From assembly GCA_026826555.1 (NCBI GenBank), contig JAKSZT010054215.1:22955232-23019231 (forward strand): a stretch of DNA of 64,000 nucleotides, written 5' to 3'. Of this stretch, positions 23,090-34,893 are shown in pieces. The notes under the pieces are model-generated. The model worked only from the letters and a program-made list of their open reading frames with translations. It did no database searches and had not been told where the DNA came from. The DNA comes from Tolypeutes matacus (lineage: Eukaryota > Chordata > Mammalia > Cingulata > Chlamyphoridae). Every line of letters begins with the position of its first letter. Position 1 is the stretch's first letter. The translations under genes were made by a program, and so were the position numbers.

Positions 23090-23700
23090 TCCTGGTCCTA
23101 GTACAGTCTGGGTCAGCAACGCTTCTTCAGGAATCATTTACAAACCTTGTCACTGTGATCTCCCTTTGCATATTCGTCTTGCTCAACATTGCCAGATCAA
23201 TTTTCTTAACATACCTCTTTCCTTATTGGAGGCCATGGCTGAACAACCTTCAGTAGCATCCTTTCAGCTGGCCTTCCCTGTGTCACTTTGTTTGAACCTA
23301 GCAGGTCCCTGCAGCATGCCATATTTATCTTCTTAAGGCTCTTCCTGCTATCAGGAATGATTTTTCTTCTCCAAATCCTAAGTATACTACAAGGTAGGTT
23401 TGTAGCCCCAGCTTCTCCATCCACCTAAGTCTTCCCTGGTTGTTCCAACCCATGGGGAAAGTTCTGTTTTAGAATTCCTAGTGTTTATTGCCTAAACTGC
23501 CCTTTTGGTTTTTAACCATATAGTGTTGTATATTGTTTATTGATATTTCTATTGTTGGAGTCTCAAAGCTCTTCACTATGCCACTAGCGCTGGGCATAAT
23601 TTCTCAACTGTCTTTGCTCCTTTGCATGGTACACTCAGGAGTCAGGTCCTGGGCTAGTGCTCTGGATGGACTTGTCACATGCCTTGGGCCTTGCGTGCCA
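23090..23700 (+). mobile_element. L2 LINE fragment
   Basis: Plus-strand L2-like pattern: 'cattgccagatcaattttct' then taaca, 'gaacaaccttcagtagcatc', 'tcttccctggttgttccaac' and a 3' part around 'gttgtatattgtttattgat'. Strongly diverged. The minus and plus open frames here have no coding support. Confidence 0.5.
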
Positions 23701-23854
23701 CTGGGAAGGAGAGAGTGGGAGTGAGACTGCCTTCAGGCAAGCATCAGGACTCACCGTGGGAGTCTCAACCACATAGTCAAGGTATGTGGTTGCTAGAGAG
23801 CCAAAAAGGACAAATGCTCACCAAATGTTCACCACACTTATATATAACATTTAA

Positions 23855-23995
23855 GTTTTCTGAGTCTCAATTTTCTTATTTATGAACTGGGAATAATCAT
23901 ATTTCCCAAATAAGGCTGTTTTAAGGATTAAATAAGATATGTTGGTCACATACTGCCTAGTATACAGTTAGCTCTCCTACTATTATTTCCTGAAT
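23855..23995 (+). mobile_element. MIR SINE
   Basis: 'tgagtctcaattttcttatt' then tatgaactgggaataatcatat, 'ggctgttttaaggattaaat', 'actgcctagtatacagttag' and 'ctactattatt' follow the MIR core and tail in order. Confidence 0.75.
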
Positions 23996-25250
23996 TAATT
24001 ACTGGGAAAACTAATCCCCAAAATCTTCTTATCTCTTCTACTCATGGCAACTTTAAAGGGAATCTCTGATCCCTACTACTTCTTTTTCTATCTATTTGAA
24101 TGATTCCAAACCTTCTTGCAACAAAAGATTGTAACAGCCCGCTTTAGTTTTTTTTTTCACTTATATGCCTTCCTTAAATAAAATTCACCACTTATGAGCT
24201 TTACTGATTTTTATTTTATTTCATTTCTCCTTGCTGATTTTGACATCTAGAATGAATTAGGATTAATTTGGTTTTGAGGTTTGGGGCTGCTTCTGTCTCA
24301 CTGCATGTCTTAATTGGCAGCGCCAAGGGGCTTTGGTGGACCAGAGCTGGGGCTCACTATTGACTTGGCTGGAGATGTGGGGGGTCATTACGCTTGGCAA
24401 AGTCACAGATAGACAGAAGTCTGCATCTCAACTTCATAACAAGCGGTGTACCAAGAATTGATTCTGTCGTGAAGGTCAGGTTTTTCCAAAGGGCGTATGG
24501 AAGTGTTCAATCGAATATCACCCTCAGGTCACAAGTACCGCTCCCATTCTCCCCAACTGGAGGTGCTCCTTCAATGATCCCTTATTATCTTGACTCATTT
24601 TTGACAAACACCCGCTCTGGAGTTGGAGCCCTGCTGCTGCTGTTGTGAGTAACCTTTACAAACCAGGCATGAAGGAGATGAGTCATTTAATCACAGCCTG
24701 CGTGGATGCCAACACCAAGGCCCTGGCCTGTGGGGATGAGCTTGAGGGGGCTGTGGTGTGGATGTCAAGGAAGCAAGTGGGGAGCAACTTCCCTTGCTCA
24801 TCAAGAAAGTTACTTCTGGGCTGCCACCTGGCAGCAGAAATTACTTCTCCAAAATTGCTAGTAGAAGCCAACAGGTCCTAGAATACAAATAACTGACCCA
24901 TCGGCCACAACCTGGACTGACCAGCTCCTTCTTCTCGTGCACAGAGGCAAGGCTGCATTGGATATGGCAGGAGAATTTCTTCCCTCATTTTCCTTTTATA
25001 TTCCCCCTGGGCAAGTCCATAAAAAGTTCATAAATCTATACCATGATACCTCTTTCATGCTTAACTCTTTACATATGATGCTACTAAGGGGGGGGGTTGT
25101 CAATGCTGCCAAATTCAATGAGGGGCCACATGGGGCTGAGAAGCTAGAAAACAGCCAGGCTGTGTGGGTGTTCCTGAACAACTCCTCTCTGTTTGGATTT
25201 ATGACTCTCAATTTATTCGCTTCTTTCCTTTTCAGACATGTAGTCCACAG
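23996..25250. other. Unassigned sequence
   Basis: About 1.25 kb without a supported gene. It includes a CTG/TTG run (24627-24648) and a G-run at 25089-25097. Frames at 24394-24881 are short and do not resemble known exons. Confidence 0.35.
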
Positions 25251-25297
25251 CCTCAGCTCTTGATACATTGATAAATATTTGCTGAATGAATGAATGA
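25251..25297 (+). mobile_element. L2 3' terminus (weak)
   Basis: 'ttgataaatatttgctgaat' followed by gaatgaatgag is the typical L2 end with its TGAA repeat. The body to the left is too diverged to delimit. Confidence 0.4.
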
Positions 25298-26600
25298 GAA
25301 CAAGCATGACCAGGAAAAAGCAGATGTAACTGACCCTCACTGAAGGGCCCACTAGAGGTGGGTGGCCCCTGCTCCTTCCCATGCTCATTGTGGCAAGAGA
25401 AATAGGAGCAGTGGTGGAAAACAAAGAAAGCCATGAAGACACTTAGTTTTATCCCATTAGGAATAAAAGCCTTCATTTTTCAAGGGAAGTATTCAGAAAA
25501 GGAAAGATAGGCTCATAGGTGTGCAAGGATTTTTAGAGCCAAACCTGGTCCCCTGGTTTAGAATGATATGGATGGATGCTCCACAGGGAAATACTAGGTG
25601 ATTCAAGGCTGAGAGCCAGCCACCTGGAATCCTGGGGGGTCCTTCAGGTAGCTTGTGTTCTAGAGACTTAATTACCACCGTAACTCATGATGCATAATTG
25701 CGTGTCAGGTAGGCTGGTTTGCATGCTGAACTGCAGCCTTTTAGAGATAAATGATACTTCTTTTGCCTTCCCCTGCAAACTGACCCACCAGCTTTCTATA
25801 CACATCTTGTTATTTTATTCCTTTTTCTTATCCCAATTTGTAAATAGAAATAGCAGTGGTGACGTAATTTCACGTAGAACTCACATACTACATACAACTT
25901 ATAAAATCATAGAATCTTATATTTGTAAAGTATATTGGGATTTACCTAATTTAAGATGCAATCTCAATTGCAAAAAGGTTCCCAAAATTGATTACAAGAA
26001 AGAAACAAGTCATATTCTAGGGAACTTTAGTTTCAGAATACATTAAATGTAATTTTAATTTTGAAACTTTGTAATCTCTTCTTCACTTACAAAGACACAT
26101 TGTTGTTTTTTAGTTTTTTTGTTTTTCCCTGTCCCACCAGGTTAGTGCCAAATCTTACTGCAGTACAAGGTATTGTGAGTGGCAATGGATAGTTTCCTTT
26201 GCAATAGAAAATCTAAGGTTGTTTTTGTTTTTTGTTTTTTCCTACAAAGGCCATGTAGAAAAACCTGGAGGAATTTTTTTTTCCTAATCAAGTAATCATT
26301 TTATGGAATGGAGCATGAATGGTCTTTAAAGTTTTTGCATTGTTTTTCAAAAGAGTCAACCCTCATTACCCTATAAGTCATTAATTTAAATCTCAACTCA
26401 GAAAAGGCTCATGATGTTCAAACTCTTGAATAGGAGACCAGATGTTTTGAAGCTCGTTTCTAATGAAGACATTTGTCATCTTTACTTAAAGATATTTCTT
26501 TAGGTATCCCATTAACCTAAGAGCATCTAAGAGGACCTAAGCAAAAGTCTGTGGTTGAAGATTTATATTTATAGTCCTTGATGAACTGAATACATTTAAA
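25298..26600. other. Unassigned sequence
   Basis: No gene recognised. A 119-codon frame at 25687-26046 has no known domain. Nearby T-rich tracts (26105-26130, 26220-26240) look like degenerate retroposon tails. Confidence 0.35.
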
Positions 26601-27650
26601 TTTTACAGGCTGCATTTTGAAATCATTGAATCATAATGATCTAATGTGAAGCAATCAAAATTCCAAAATCATCTAATCAAGAATGACATCAGAAGCAAAC
26701 AATCTCTAGATGGAGAAGGTATAATTCCCTCTGTAAATCTTCGATTTAGAGCAGATGTTCTAATTCTGTGGATTAAGTCAAGAAGCATTGAGCTAAATTG
26801 TCCAGAAGACAGTTATTTAGAAGAAGAAAGCCAATATGAAACTGAGTTTTCTTAAATAAAAGAGGAGGTCATTTGTTAAACATGCATCCATCACCCTGCC
26901 CTTAACCAGCCTTAACCAGCCTCAGGGTGATCCCAGCCCTGTAGAAGTGTGAATATTCTCTCTTCTATGGGAGAGTCTTTCCTTGTTCTTTGCTCCCAAC
27001 CCTTTCCTATAGGACTGAGAATAAAAAAGAACAGCACCAAATTCTCACAGCTTTGCAATTCCAGAGAGGAGTTATTTTGGTTCATCGATCAAGTAAGACA
27101 TACGGATTCAGAAATACAAGATTTGTGCGCTTTACTTCTGCCTCAGATCTTATTTGGCGGCTCAATTAAGTGGACCTCCTGTGGCGTGAGGGTGAATATG
27201 GAAAGTATTGATATGGCTCCAGTTACTGCAACATTTGGGCCCTGGCCCCTGATCTAGAAACAGAACTGTCGGCTCCAAAGGTCTGTTGTTAACAGTTTAC
27301 GCAGTGTTGTCAGAAAACGCACTCATTCTTTACTGTTTTCTTATTGCTTTTATAATAAATATTTACAGATTTATTGCATACTTATTTTCCAAATGGATAG
27401 ACATTTTTAGAAATGACATTTCTGAAAGTGCAGAAGCTATCTGGCACATATACAGTGTATCGTACCATGTGTTTTCTGACAAGAGCATCATCAAAACTGT
27501 CTCTGTAGTTTATCTGATGAAACTCTATTGCAATACATTGTATCAAGTTTATGGCCCCATTCTTCTCCTCTATGCTTTTTATTTTTACATCTGACATAGG
27601 GAAAATGGTAAGATTTTCTTTATTCCCTAGCAAACCAATCTGTAAAAACC
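26601..27650. other. Single-copy block, possible conserved non-coding DNA
   Basis: No repeat family is visible here. The block is free of simple repeats apart from a small duplication, CTTAACCAGC twice near 26901-26920. It contains frames of 102 codons at 26949-27257 and 27286-27594, without recognisable domains. The unusually even, non-repetitive base composition at 27410-27600 makes it a candidate for a conserved regulatory element, but this is inference. Confidence 0.3.
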
Positions 27651-29743
27651 ACAGTAACTTCTCTCTTCTTCATAAAATGTAGAGGGAGATCCAGCATTCT
27701 ACAGCTTGTCCCCTCTGCTAAAGAATCTATTTCTAGCCACACAGCCAGCCTATTGAGTCTTTCCTCTTAAGGAAGGGATGGACAAAAGGAGAAAGGCACG
27801 TGGAAACTGTACAATGTCTTAATATTTAAATTCTAAGTTATGTTTAAAATGCCTTGATATTAGAGGAAGGGTGCTATGGCAAAAGAATCCTCTGGATCAT
27901 TTCGGTGTAATGGTGTAAAATGAAGCAGTCGGAGAGGTTTTGTGACGTATTAGAATTGTACTATAGTAGAGTAGAATGGGATAATACCTTATTTTATCGT
28001 TAGTTGTCTTGGTTTTGAAACAAGTGGGCTTTTTGGCTGCTGGGTACTTTTTCTTTCATCAATCAAAAGTTCAGGGTTTAAAGGAATAGCTACAAAAATA
28101 GCCATGAAAACCTAGGGCTAACATGTAGTCTCTATGTGCTTGAGTCTATGTTTATGAGGGCTCGATTTGGATAGTTTATGGCAACAATTAAGGTATCTGT
28201 GTTACCTCTTGATTATTTGGGATGATATAGCAAGTCTGGCTTATTATAATTCTTTGTGACTTGTTTTGTCCCCAAAGGAAACCCAAATGGCAGGTAAACT
28301 ATGCCATTAGGTGAGAAGGAAGATAAAAGACAGGTCTTATGTTTATATTAAACTGCAATTAAGACTAATGGTGGATGTCTCACGAAAGGAGATTTTTGAT
28401 TCATTAGAAGGAAAACTTTCAAACCATAGAAGCTTTTTAACATGAAATGACCTTCTTCGAAAGATACTGAGCTCTGTGTTAATAGATTTGTTCAGGCAGG
28501 GGCTGGCCGATTACCCATGGAGACCTACTTATAAGGGATGCTTGCATTGTACTGACTCTGATGTCTTAGGTCACAATCTGGTCAATTGCAAGCATTCCAA
28601 GAATCAGTGGTTCATCAATTTGCATATGTAAAATTTCACTAATTTGTAACTTAGAATAATTGGGCTGAAGTCTTTCAGAGCACACTTTCTTTTTTCTTTT
28701 TAAAGGAGTATAAATACGACTAGAGGAAGATTTTAAAAACACAAAATATGTGGCTGTATTTAAGTGATCCAAGAACATCCTTGTATTTAGAAAAATGATA
28801 CACTTCATTATAAATAATTTATTAAAGTATTGATCATATTAGAGAATTTCTCTTAGTGTGAAACTTGAAAGTAGTCAAACTGTATTTTTCTAGACATTAA
28901 AAATACTTTAATTCAGGATAATTTTTCCCTTCTAAAATAAGCCTGAGTTAATGAGACTTTACAGATATTTATTTATACATGTTTAAGAATTTTTTTAAAA
29001 AAGGTGAAACCATGTCTCTCATACAAATATAAAATGAACGTACATCAAAGACTTTCCACTCCTTAATTATTGAGGGAACCCAGAGAGGTGTTCAAAGCAG
29101 AATCCAAAGACCAGACATACTTCTAGGCCATTAAGAATGCCAAAATGAATTTTCTTACTATGTGCAAAATTGGCTTGTTGCACAGTGGGGGAGGCAAGCC
29201 AACTGAATCGCCACTGGACAGATTTTGCATTTCTATGGGCTGGAATTATTTGCTTTATTATCAGATTTCCACAAACTAACATCTATCTCTTCAGAGTTGT
29301 TAAATAGCCTAATCAAACACACCCAAATGGAGGACCTCATCAGAAAAGCCATTTAATTTTTAAAATTCAAACTCCCAATTTCCCAAATACACAAACTATA
29401 TTTATATTTATCAAGCCTTATCACTGGAAAATTATAATGATGCTGTATTAGACATAGTATGTCTATCTATGGATATTGAGCCAATTACCTCTGTGTCCAA
29501 GACAAGTGAATCTCAGAAATTCAGTTCATCTCTTGTTCTACTTCCAATCCTAATCATGTGGTGAAAATTATTATATCAAGGAGCACAAACTTTATTGACA
29601 AGGTAAGATGATAAGATGGAGAGCAGAGTGGCTGGTCAATGGTCTCAGATGGATGTGTCGTGTCTAATGGTTGACTTCAGCAGTGATTTGGCACTTTGTT
29701 TTTTGTTTTTGTTTTTAGCTTCACATGAAAGATGCAGGAAGGG
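27651..29743. other. Unassigned sequence
   Basis: AT-rich single-copy-looking DNA. There is a T/G-rich tract at 29698-29719 that could be a degraded reverse A-tail. No gene or RNA feature is supported. Confidence 0.35.
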
Positions 29744-30195
29744 TGTCACCAGGAAAAATGATGTCATTATCAGATAAAATATAACAAAACTAGTTAGGAA
29801 CATAAACATCTGGAGCATCTAGGAGACTGAGGAGTTAGGAGCCCTCAAGAGCTTGGATATGTTCTTTTGATTATCCTCAAAAACGTGACAATGTTGAACT
29901 TTATCCCAGTCCTGTGCTCCAGGAAAACAGCTCAATGGTTAAGAAATACCCCTACCTTTTTGTGTTCCAGGAAATGGCTAAGGACAAAGGAAGACCCTCC
30001 CATGTATATTCTAAGATAAGACCAATTTCCATCCTTCCTCAGGACTCCCATAAGGCTTGCATGTTTACCCGCTTCTATAAAACCCCAAGCCTCTTCCTTT
30101 TCTTTGAGACCTTCCTCATTAATGAACATTCTCCATATTATAATAGCCTGAATAAAATCTTCTCCTTCTTTGCTTGGTGCACTTTGTCTTTTACA
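29744..30195 (+). mobile_element. ERV-like LTR
   Basis: The right part has the layout of a retroviral LTR: a TATA-like TATAAAA at about 30077, AATAAA at about 30152, then a T/C-rich stretch with 'tttgcttggtgcactttgtc' ending in TTTTACA at 30195. GAAGG follows at 30196-30200 and GAAGGG precedes the proposed start TGTCACC at 29744, which could be a diverged target duplication. No internal viral genes are present, so it would be a solo LTR. The left boundary is uncertain. Confidence 0.45.
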
Positions 30196-30519
30196 GAAGG
30201 AGTTTTTGTTTTTGTTTTGTCATGCGAAAGTAAATTTGATCTCTGGAAATGATTTAAAAAATCATAGACAAATATGGTCTCATATTTGAAGGTGAGTGGT
30301 CAGGCTGGACGATGCCTAGTGCAGATGATTTTCTTGGGTGACATACACAAGCCATGTAAAAAGCAGTTTCCCACAAAGTGTTTAAAACACATTTACGTAG
30401 TGGCAGCAATACTAGGATAAACCAGAGCCTTTGTGGTAAACATATCGGAGCAGACACCCATTGAATTTTTTCCCCATTAATTATTATGTATAATTTCTGG
30501 AATATTAAAGTAACCAGTG

Positions 30520-30600
30520 CCATTTACCTCTCTATGCCTCAGTTTCCTCATCTATAAAATGAAGGGGTTGGACTAGGTGATTGCTATAAATGGATCACTT
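30520..30600 (+). mobile_element. MIR-like SINE fragment
   Basis: 'tatgcctcagtttcctcatc' then tataaaatgaaggggttggactaggtga is the MIR-type core seen in many mammal-wide SINEs. Ends not defined. Confidence 0.55.
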
Positions 30601-30884
30601 GATTTCAGAATTTTCCAGTAGTTAAGGAGTGAAGAAATTTGGTTTCTCTTCTCTGTGATTTATCTCTGATCTAAATTCTTGAGTAAAAACTATTTTATCA
30701 TGCAACGTAGCTGGAGGAGGTTAATAAGGGAGAATAGGTTTTAATTCATTAAAAAAATCGATTTCCCTCACTGAGGATCATTAAATATTGGAATAGGGGT
30801 AAACCGAAGGGGGCTGTGAAATCTAGTCATTGAAGATTGAAAAGAAGTAGTTGAAGTCTGACTTATGCTGTAGAGTAAATACTT

Positions 30885-31102
30885 AAGGCTGTTTTATAGC
30901 ACTGCTCTAGGTGGTTTAGATCATGAGACCTCTTTAATCCTTATATCCTGTGTAGGAGGACTGCTGTTATTGCCATTTTACTGAGACACAGGAGAAGGTC
31001 AACCACAGGAAGTTAGAACAACTTGCCCAAGTTCACAGTGCCGCAAGGGAGAAAGCCAGTGTTGGCATCCACGCATGTAGCCAGAGTCCGTGCTCTTAAA
31101 TC
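30885..31102 (-). mobile_element. MIR SINE
   Basis: Reverse-complement MIR from 'tagcactgctctaggtggtt' through 'tgttattgccattttactga', 'caacttgcccaagttcacag' and 'agagtccgtgctcttaaatc'. Almost the full length is present. Confidence 0.75.
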
Positions 31103-32689
31103 AGGCTTTGTGGGCTCTGCAGAGTTGAGGGAATCTTTCAAGGATGCCAGTAGCCCTGCAATTCCACAAGAGTCAAACGAATCGCCCCTGTGACTATGCA
31201 AACTCAGTACTCGCAAAGGAATTAAACAGTAAGTCTCTTACTTTAGAGACATTTAGGTGTATCAAATGCCTTACCCAATCAAATGACTTGGCAACAAAAC
31301 CAAGGAAGGCATGGTCCCTTCTTTTCTAGCTCCCAACCTCTTGAACATCATTAGTTTATTCTTGCAACTGACATAGTAGAGAGAAATGAATCTCTTTGAA
31401 CAGTTTCTTTCCTAGAGTTTGTCGTGCTGCAGAATTCTTTAATGTTTGGAGTTCATGATAATATGTGGTCTTTGCTAGAACTCCTGTGGTTTGACACCAG
31501 CTTATACCAGAGATTATGGCAGCTTTTGTTTTCCTAAAAAGCTGGCCGCTCTTGGAATTTAGGCTTGAGAGAACAGAAGTGAGGTTGGTTTGGCTCCAAC
31601 AAAGCAGTCAAGTGTAACTAATACTGTATTATTAGCACGGGGTGAAATTTTCAACTTTCAGTGTCTTGACAGAAACATAGACAATAAAAATTGCTCAGTG
31701 ACTTTTTCTTAACCTTTCTAACCTGTATTTTACTCCCCAAGACCATGATCCACTTTGCATGCTCAGACAATAAGCCAGCGAGCTTGAAAATGTGCCACTC
31801 ATGGTGAAAAATGGCTTCCCCCTAAACTAAACAGCTACATTTGGCAAATTTCAGTCTCAAGAAGTCTTAAAATTTTCCAGGTACAGAAATGCACTTCTTA
31901 ACGACAGATTGAAATAGTTGTCAAGGCTCTGTTGGAGTGAGAATCTGTCATTAAGAGGTTCTGAAAAAGCCAAGTAACTGAGCTGGTCAAGTCCCCAAGT
32001 GTGATAAGAAAACATTTCCTGCATCCCTGTGGATATTTAATTAATCTAATTGTTTTGAGATGTTCTATTGAAAAATACAGTAGGAATAAAACAATACAAC
32101 GTATTAAAATCACAGTGGTCTTAGTCAAGCCCCATTAATATTGCAAGTATATCTATATGCCTATCTTTATTGGGATTTGTCTAGCATTTCTTTCCTTAAG
32201 GCATTTTGGAAAGCATGGGATATGGTGTAAGACTCTGAAATGCACTTTCTGGCTGTCAGGAATTAAGCGATCAGGGACAGTGTGTTTTTCGCATTACATT
32301 AAGAAGAAGAAAATGCAGTTTGCTACGTCAAAATTCTTTCTTTAGTGAATAAAGAAAGCTGTAGGAAGAGTCAGGGTCAGTACAGGGCTTACTGATGACA
32401 TTAGCTTGGGACGTGGCCACTCTTCTGCGGGTTCCTTGAGCCCTCCCCTTCTCCCAGCCCGAGTCCCACTCTGGTTCCTAGCCCAGGCAGGTTCTCCCTC
32501 TGGAATTCCCCAAGTTCCTGATTCATCAACTGGCTGTTTCCTGGTTGCAGACCTTTTGTACTGAGAAGAAGACATGGCCTGAGGTTTAGGAGAGGCAGGT
32601 TCAAGCCTCTGAGAAGGTGGCAGGCAGGGCCTTGGGACCAGTTAAGATTTAATGTGTAGGTGGGAAAACATACAGAGTTAAGTATCAGG
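31103..32689. other. Unassigned sequence
   Basis: About 1.6 kb with no supported gene or repeat. Short frames on both strands only. Confidence 0.35.
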
Positions 32690-32820
32690 GAACACAAACC
32701 ACAGTTCCGGTGCAGCTCTGATTCCAGAGTTTGAGCAAAATATTTAAACCCATAGAGCATCAGTTTTATCACCTGGAAAATAAGGTGATTGGACTTGTTA
32801 TTCATTTTCAAATTTTGCCT
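32690..32820 (+). mobile_element. MIR-like SINE fragment (weak)
   Basis: 'gcatcagttttatcacctgg' followed by aaaataaggtgattggactt resembles the MIR core, with a diverged left part. Low certainty. Confidence 0.4.
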
Positions 32821-33253
32821 CAGGGCACATCTTCAAAGTAAACTTCTACTTATTTATAATAAGATCAAGAGTCAAAGGTAGAGTTGCTTTGTTTGAATGG
32901 GGCAAGCCTGAGACCACGTACTGACTGAGCTATCCCTGTGCCTCTCCTGCTGTGGCATCCCCATCCCCCTTGGCCTCGCTTAGCCCTGGAAGGGTTCTGA
33001 GGAACATGATTTGAGAATTGGACAGGAAGCATGTTGAGGACTCCAAATGATTCTGATTCTTCCCACTGGGGGATGTAAGTATAAAGTGCAGACCCTTCCT
33101 CCTAGGTACTGAGACAAAAGTAATGGATATTAAATAATTAGGTGACAATTAGGTGATACAGGAAGTGTTCACCAAAGAGAAATGTATTAGTTTTGTTTTC
33201 TTCCCTAATGAGACTTACCTGTGTCCATACCCTGACAATAATGATAACAAACC
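32821..33253. other. Unassigned sequence
   Basis: No feature recognised between the MIR-like fragment and the LTR to its right. Confidence 0.35.
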
Positions 33254-33848
33254 TGTAGCAGTTTGGTATTGTTTATGAATTCCAAAAATAGATATTGGAT
33301 TGTGTTTGTAAATTGGTCTGTTCCTCTGCGCATATTAAATTGTATTAAATTCAGAGCTTTCAGTTTTACTTGATTAAATTATGATTAGGGCTTTGATTCA
33401 GCCACATCTGTAGGACATTGAGTCCCCAACCCCCTTGGTGGGCAGGGACTCACAGAGAAAACAACCCGGCAGAGGAGAGAGTTTTAGTTTTGGATGCTGG
33501 AGTCCTGGGGAGAGAGCTGAGTGGTTTGCCTGAAGAGACCAGAGCCCCAAACAACTGAGAAAGCCAGGAAAGAAATGAGCCCTAGGGAGAGAGACAAGCC
33601 TTATGCTAACCTACAGCTGAGAATGGAAGGAGCTGGGACCATGGAGCCTTAGGAGGAAGAGGAAGGCTGAACCCTCACAGAGACCAGCAGCCATCTTGCT
33701 CCAACATGTGGCAACAGACTCTGGTGAGGGAAGTAACTTATGTTTTATGGCCTTGTGATTGTAAGCTTCTACCCCAAATAAATACCTTTTATAAAAGCCA
33801 ACAGAGTTCTAGTACTTTGCATCAGCACTCCTGTGGCTGACTCATACA
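33254..33848 (+). mobile_element. Solo LTR, probably MaLR/ERVL-type and lineage-restricted
   Basis: A 595-bp unit starting TGTAGCAG and ending CTCATACA, with AATAAA at 33777-33782 about 65 bp before the end. These are LTR hallmarks. The 3' terminal pattern 'gtactttgcatcagcact' + cctgtggctgactcataca resembles LTRs common in xenarthran sequence. The flanks (AAACC left, TGACC right) only partly match as a 5-bp duplication. No internal viral sequence is attached. Confidence 0.65.
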
Positions 33849-34297
33849 TGACCCCTTTGAGAAACTGATAAAAAATGTACATACAGTGGCAAAATTTTGA
33901 AGGTATATCAAAGGTCCTTCAGATGCCTAAAGCCCAACCATGGATCCTGCACTAAGAACCCTGCCTCAAAGTCCTGCCACCGATTTGGTTGCTATGCTTA
34001 GATTTACCCTCAGGCATTGGTGGTTTGACCCCATATCAATGCCAGAGGTATTTGCATTTCCAGGCAGGATTTCTGGAGATTTCATAACCCCAAAAATGCC
34101 TCTAACGTTGGAAACTTTGGAACCTACTGGCTGACCAGCAAGGGGTTCTTGTTAACAGTCTTTGCGAAAATATACCACTGTATTGTTTGGGAAAAAAATC
34201 ATTGTGTTATTTCTGAATGTTATCATGTTAAATCACCCTCTTTTAGATGCGGCACACTTATTCCAAAGGAAGCATTTTGCATACCCTCCTGCCCATC
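33849..34297. other. Unassigned sequence between two LTRs
   Basis: No coding or repeat signal identified. A short frame at 33940-34134 shows no known domain. Confidence 0.35.
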
Positions 34298-34893
34298 TGT
34301 GGTAGATTGCCTCCAAGGATGGCTGCCAACAACTCCACCTATTCCTGAACTTGCATCAAGAGGTGGTGTGTAGGGGAGTGGGTGTAGCTCAGTGTTTCAG
34401 TGCCTGCTTCCCATGTACGAGGTCCCAGGTTCAATCCCTGGTACCTCCTTCTCCTCCTCCTCCTCCTCCTCCTCAAAAAAAAAAAAAAAAAAAAAAAAAA
34501 GAGGTGGTGTGTATTTCCTATCTCCCCTGATCTGATCTGCTTTGACCACTGATTGTGGAAAAATGACACTAGTCCAGTTCCATGGCTCACTTTTAAGAGC
34601 CCTGTCAGCTTCTGCTTAGACCCTAGCTGCCGGATGAAGACTGAACAGGACAGTGAATGACAAGAGGCTGCATGGAGAGAGTTTCTGCAAGATAAGAGGC
34701 CATCTTGTGTGCTCCAGCCCCAGCTGAGCTCCCGGCTGAATGCCACCACATGAGTTACCCCAGCCTGTATATCATGCAGCAGAATAACTGCCCAGCTGAT
34801 CTCAGCCAACCCAATTGTGAGAAATAATGAATTGTTGTTTTAAGCCATTAAGTTTTGAGGTGATTTGCTGTACAGCAATAAATTACTGAAATA
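34298..34893 (+). mobile_element. MLT/MaLR-type LTR, interrupted by a SINE
   Basis: Begins TGTGGTAGATTGCC, contains 'gccatcttgtgtgctccagc' and ends with 'gttgttttaagccattaagt' ... 'acagcaataaattactgaaa' + ta, the familiar 3' end of MaLR-like LTRs. CCATC (34293-34297) and TCATC (34894-34898) may be the 5-bp target duplication. A DAS-type SINE is inserted at 34373-34500. Confidence 0.65.
34373..34500 (+). mobile_element. DAS-type SINE with perfect target duplication
   Basis: Full tRNA-like head. The A-box region TAGCTCAGTG starts at about 34385 and the B box GGTTCAATCCC lies at 34428-34438. Then come 'tggtacctcc', a (CTC)n tract (34448-34474) and A26 (34475-34500). AAGAGGTGGTGTGTA is present at 34358-34372 and again at 34499-34513, a perfect 15-bp target-site duplication. 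This is the best preserved SINE in the window. The CTC tract produces a spurious poly-Arg frame on the minus strand. Confidence 0.93.

Noticed and set aside
24627..24881. CTG/TTG repeat followed by a short open frame resembling a signal peptide
   Set aside because: The frame is short, out of any gene context and without a supported exon structure.
29744..30195. Possible complete provirus from the LTR-like unit
   Set aside because: No gag, pol or env-like coding and no second LTR are seen nearby, so only a solo LTR is plausible.
34385..34438. tRNA-like A and B boxes
   Set aside because: They belong to a tRNA-derived SINE with an A-tail and target duplication. There is no tRNA cloverleaf gene.
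34339..34809. 156-codon minus-strand frame with a run of Arg
   Set aside because: The Arg run is the (CTC)n tract of the SINE read in reverse. The frame spans SINE and LTR sequence.
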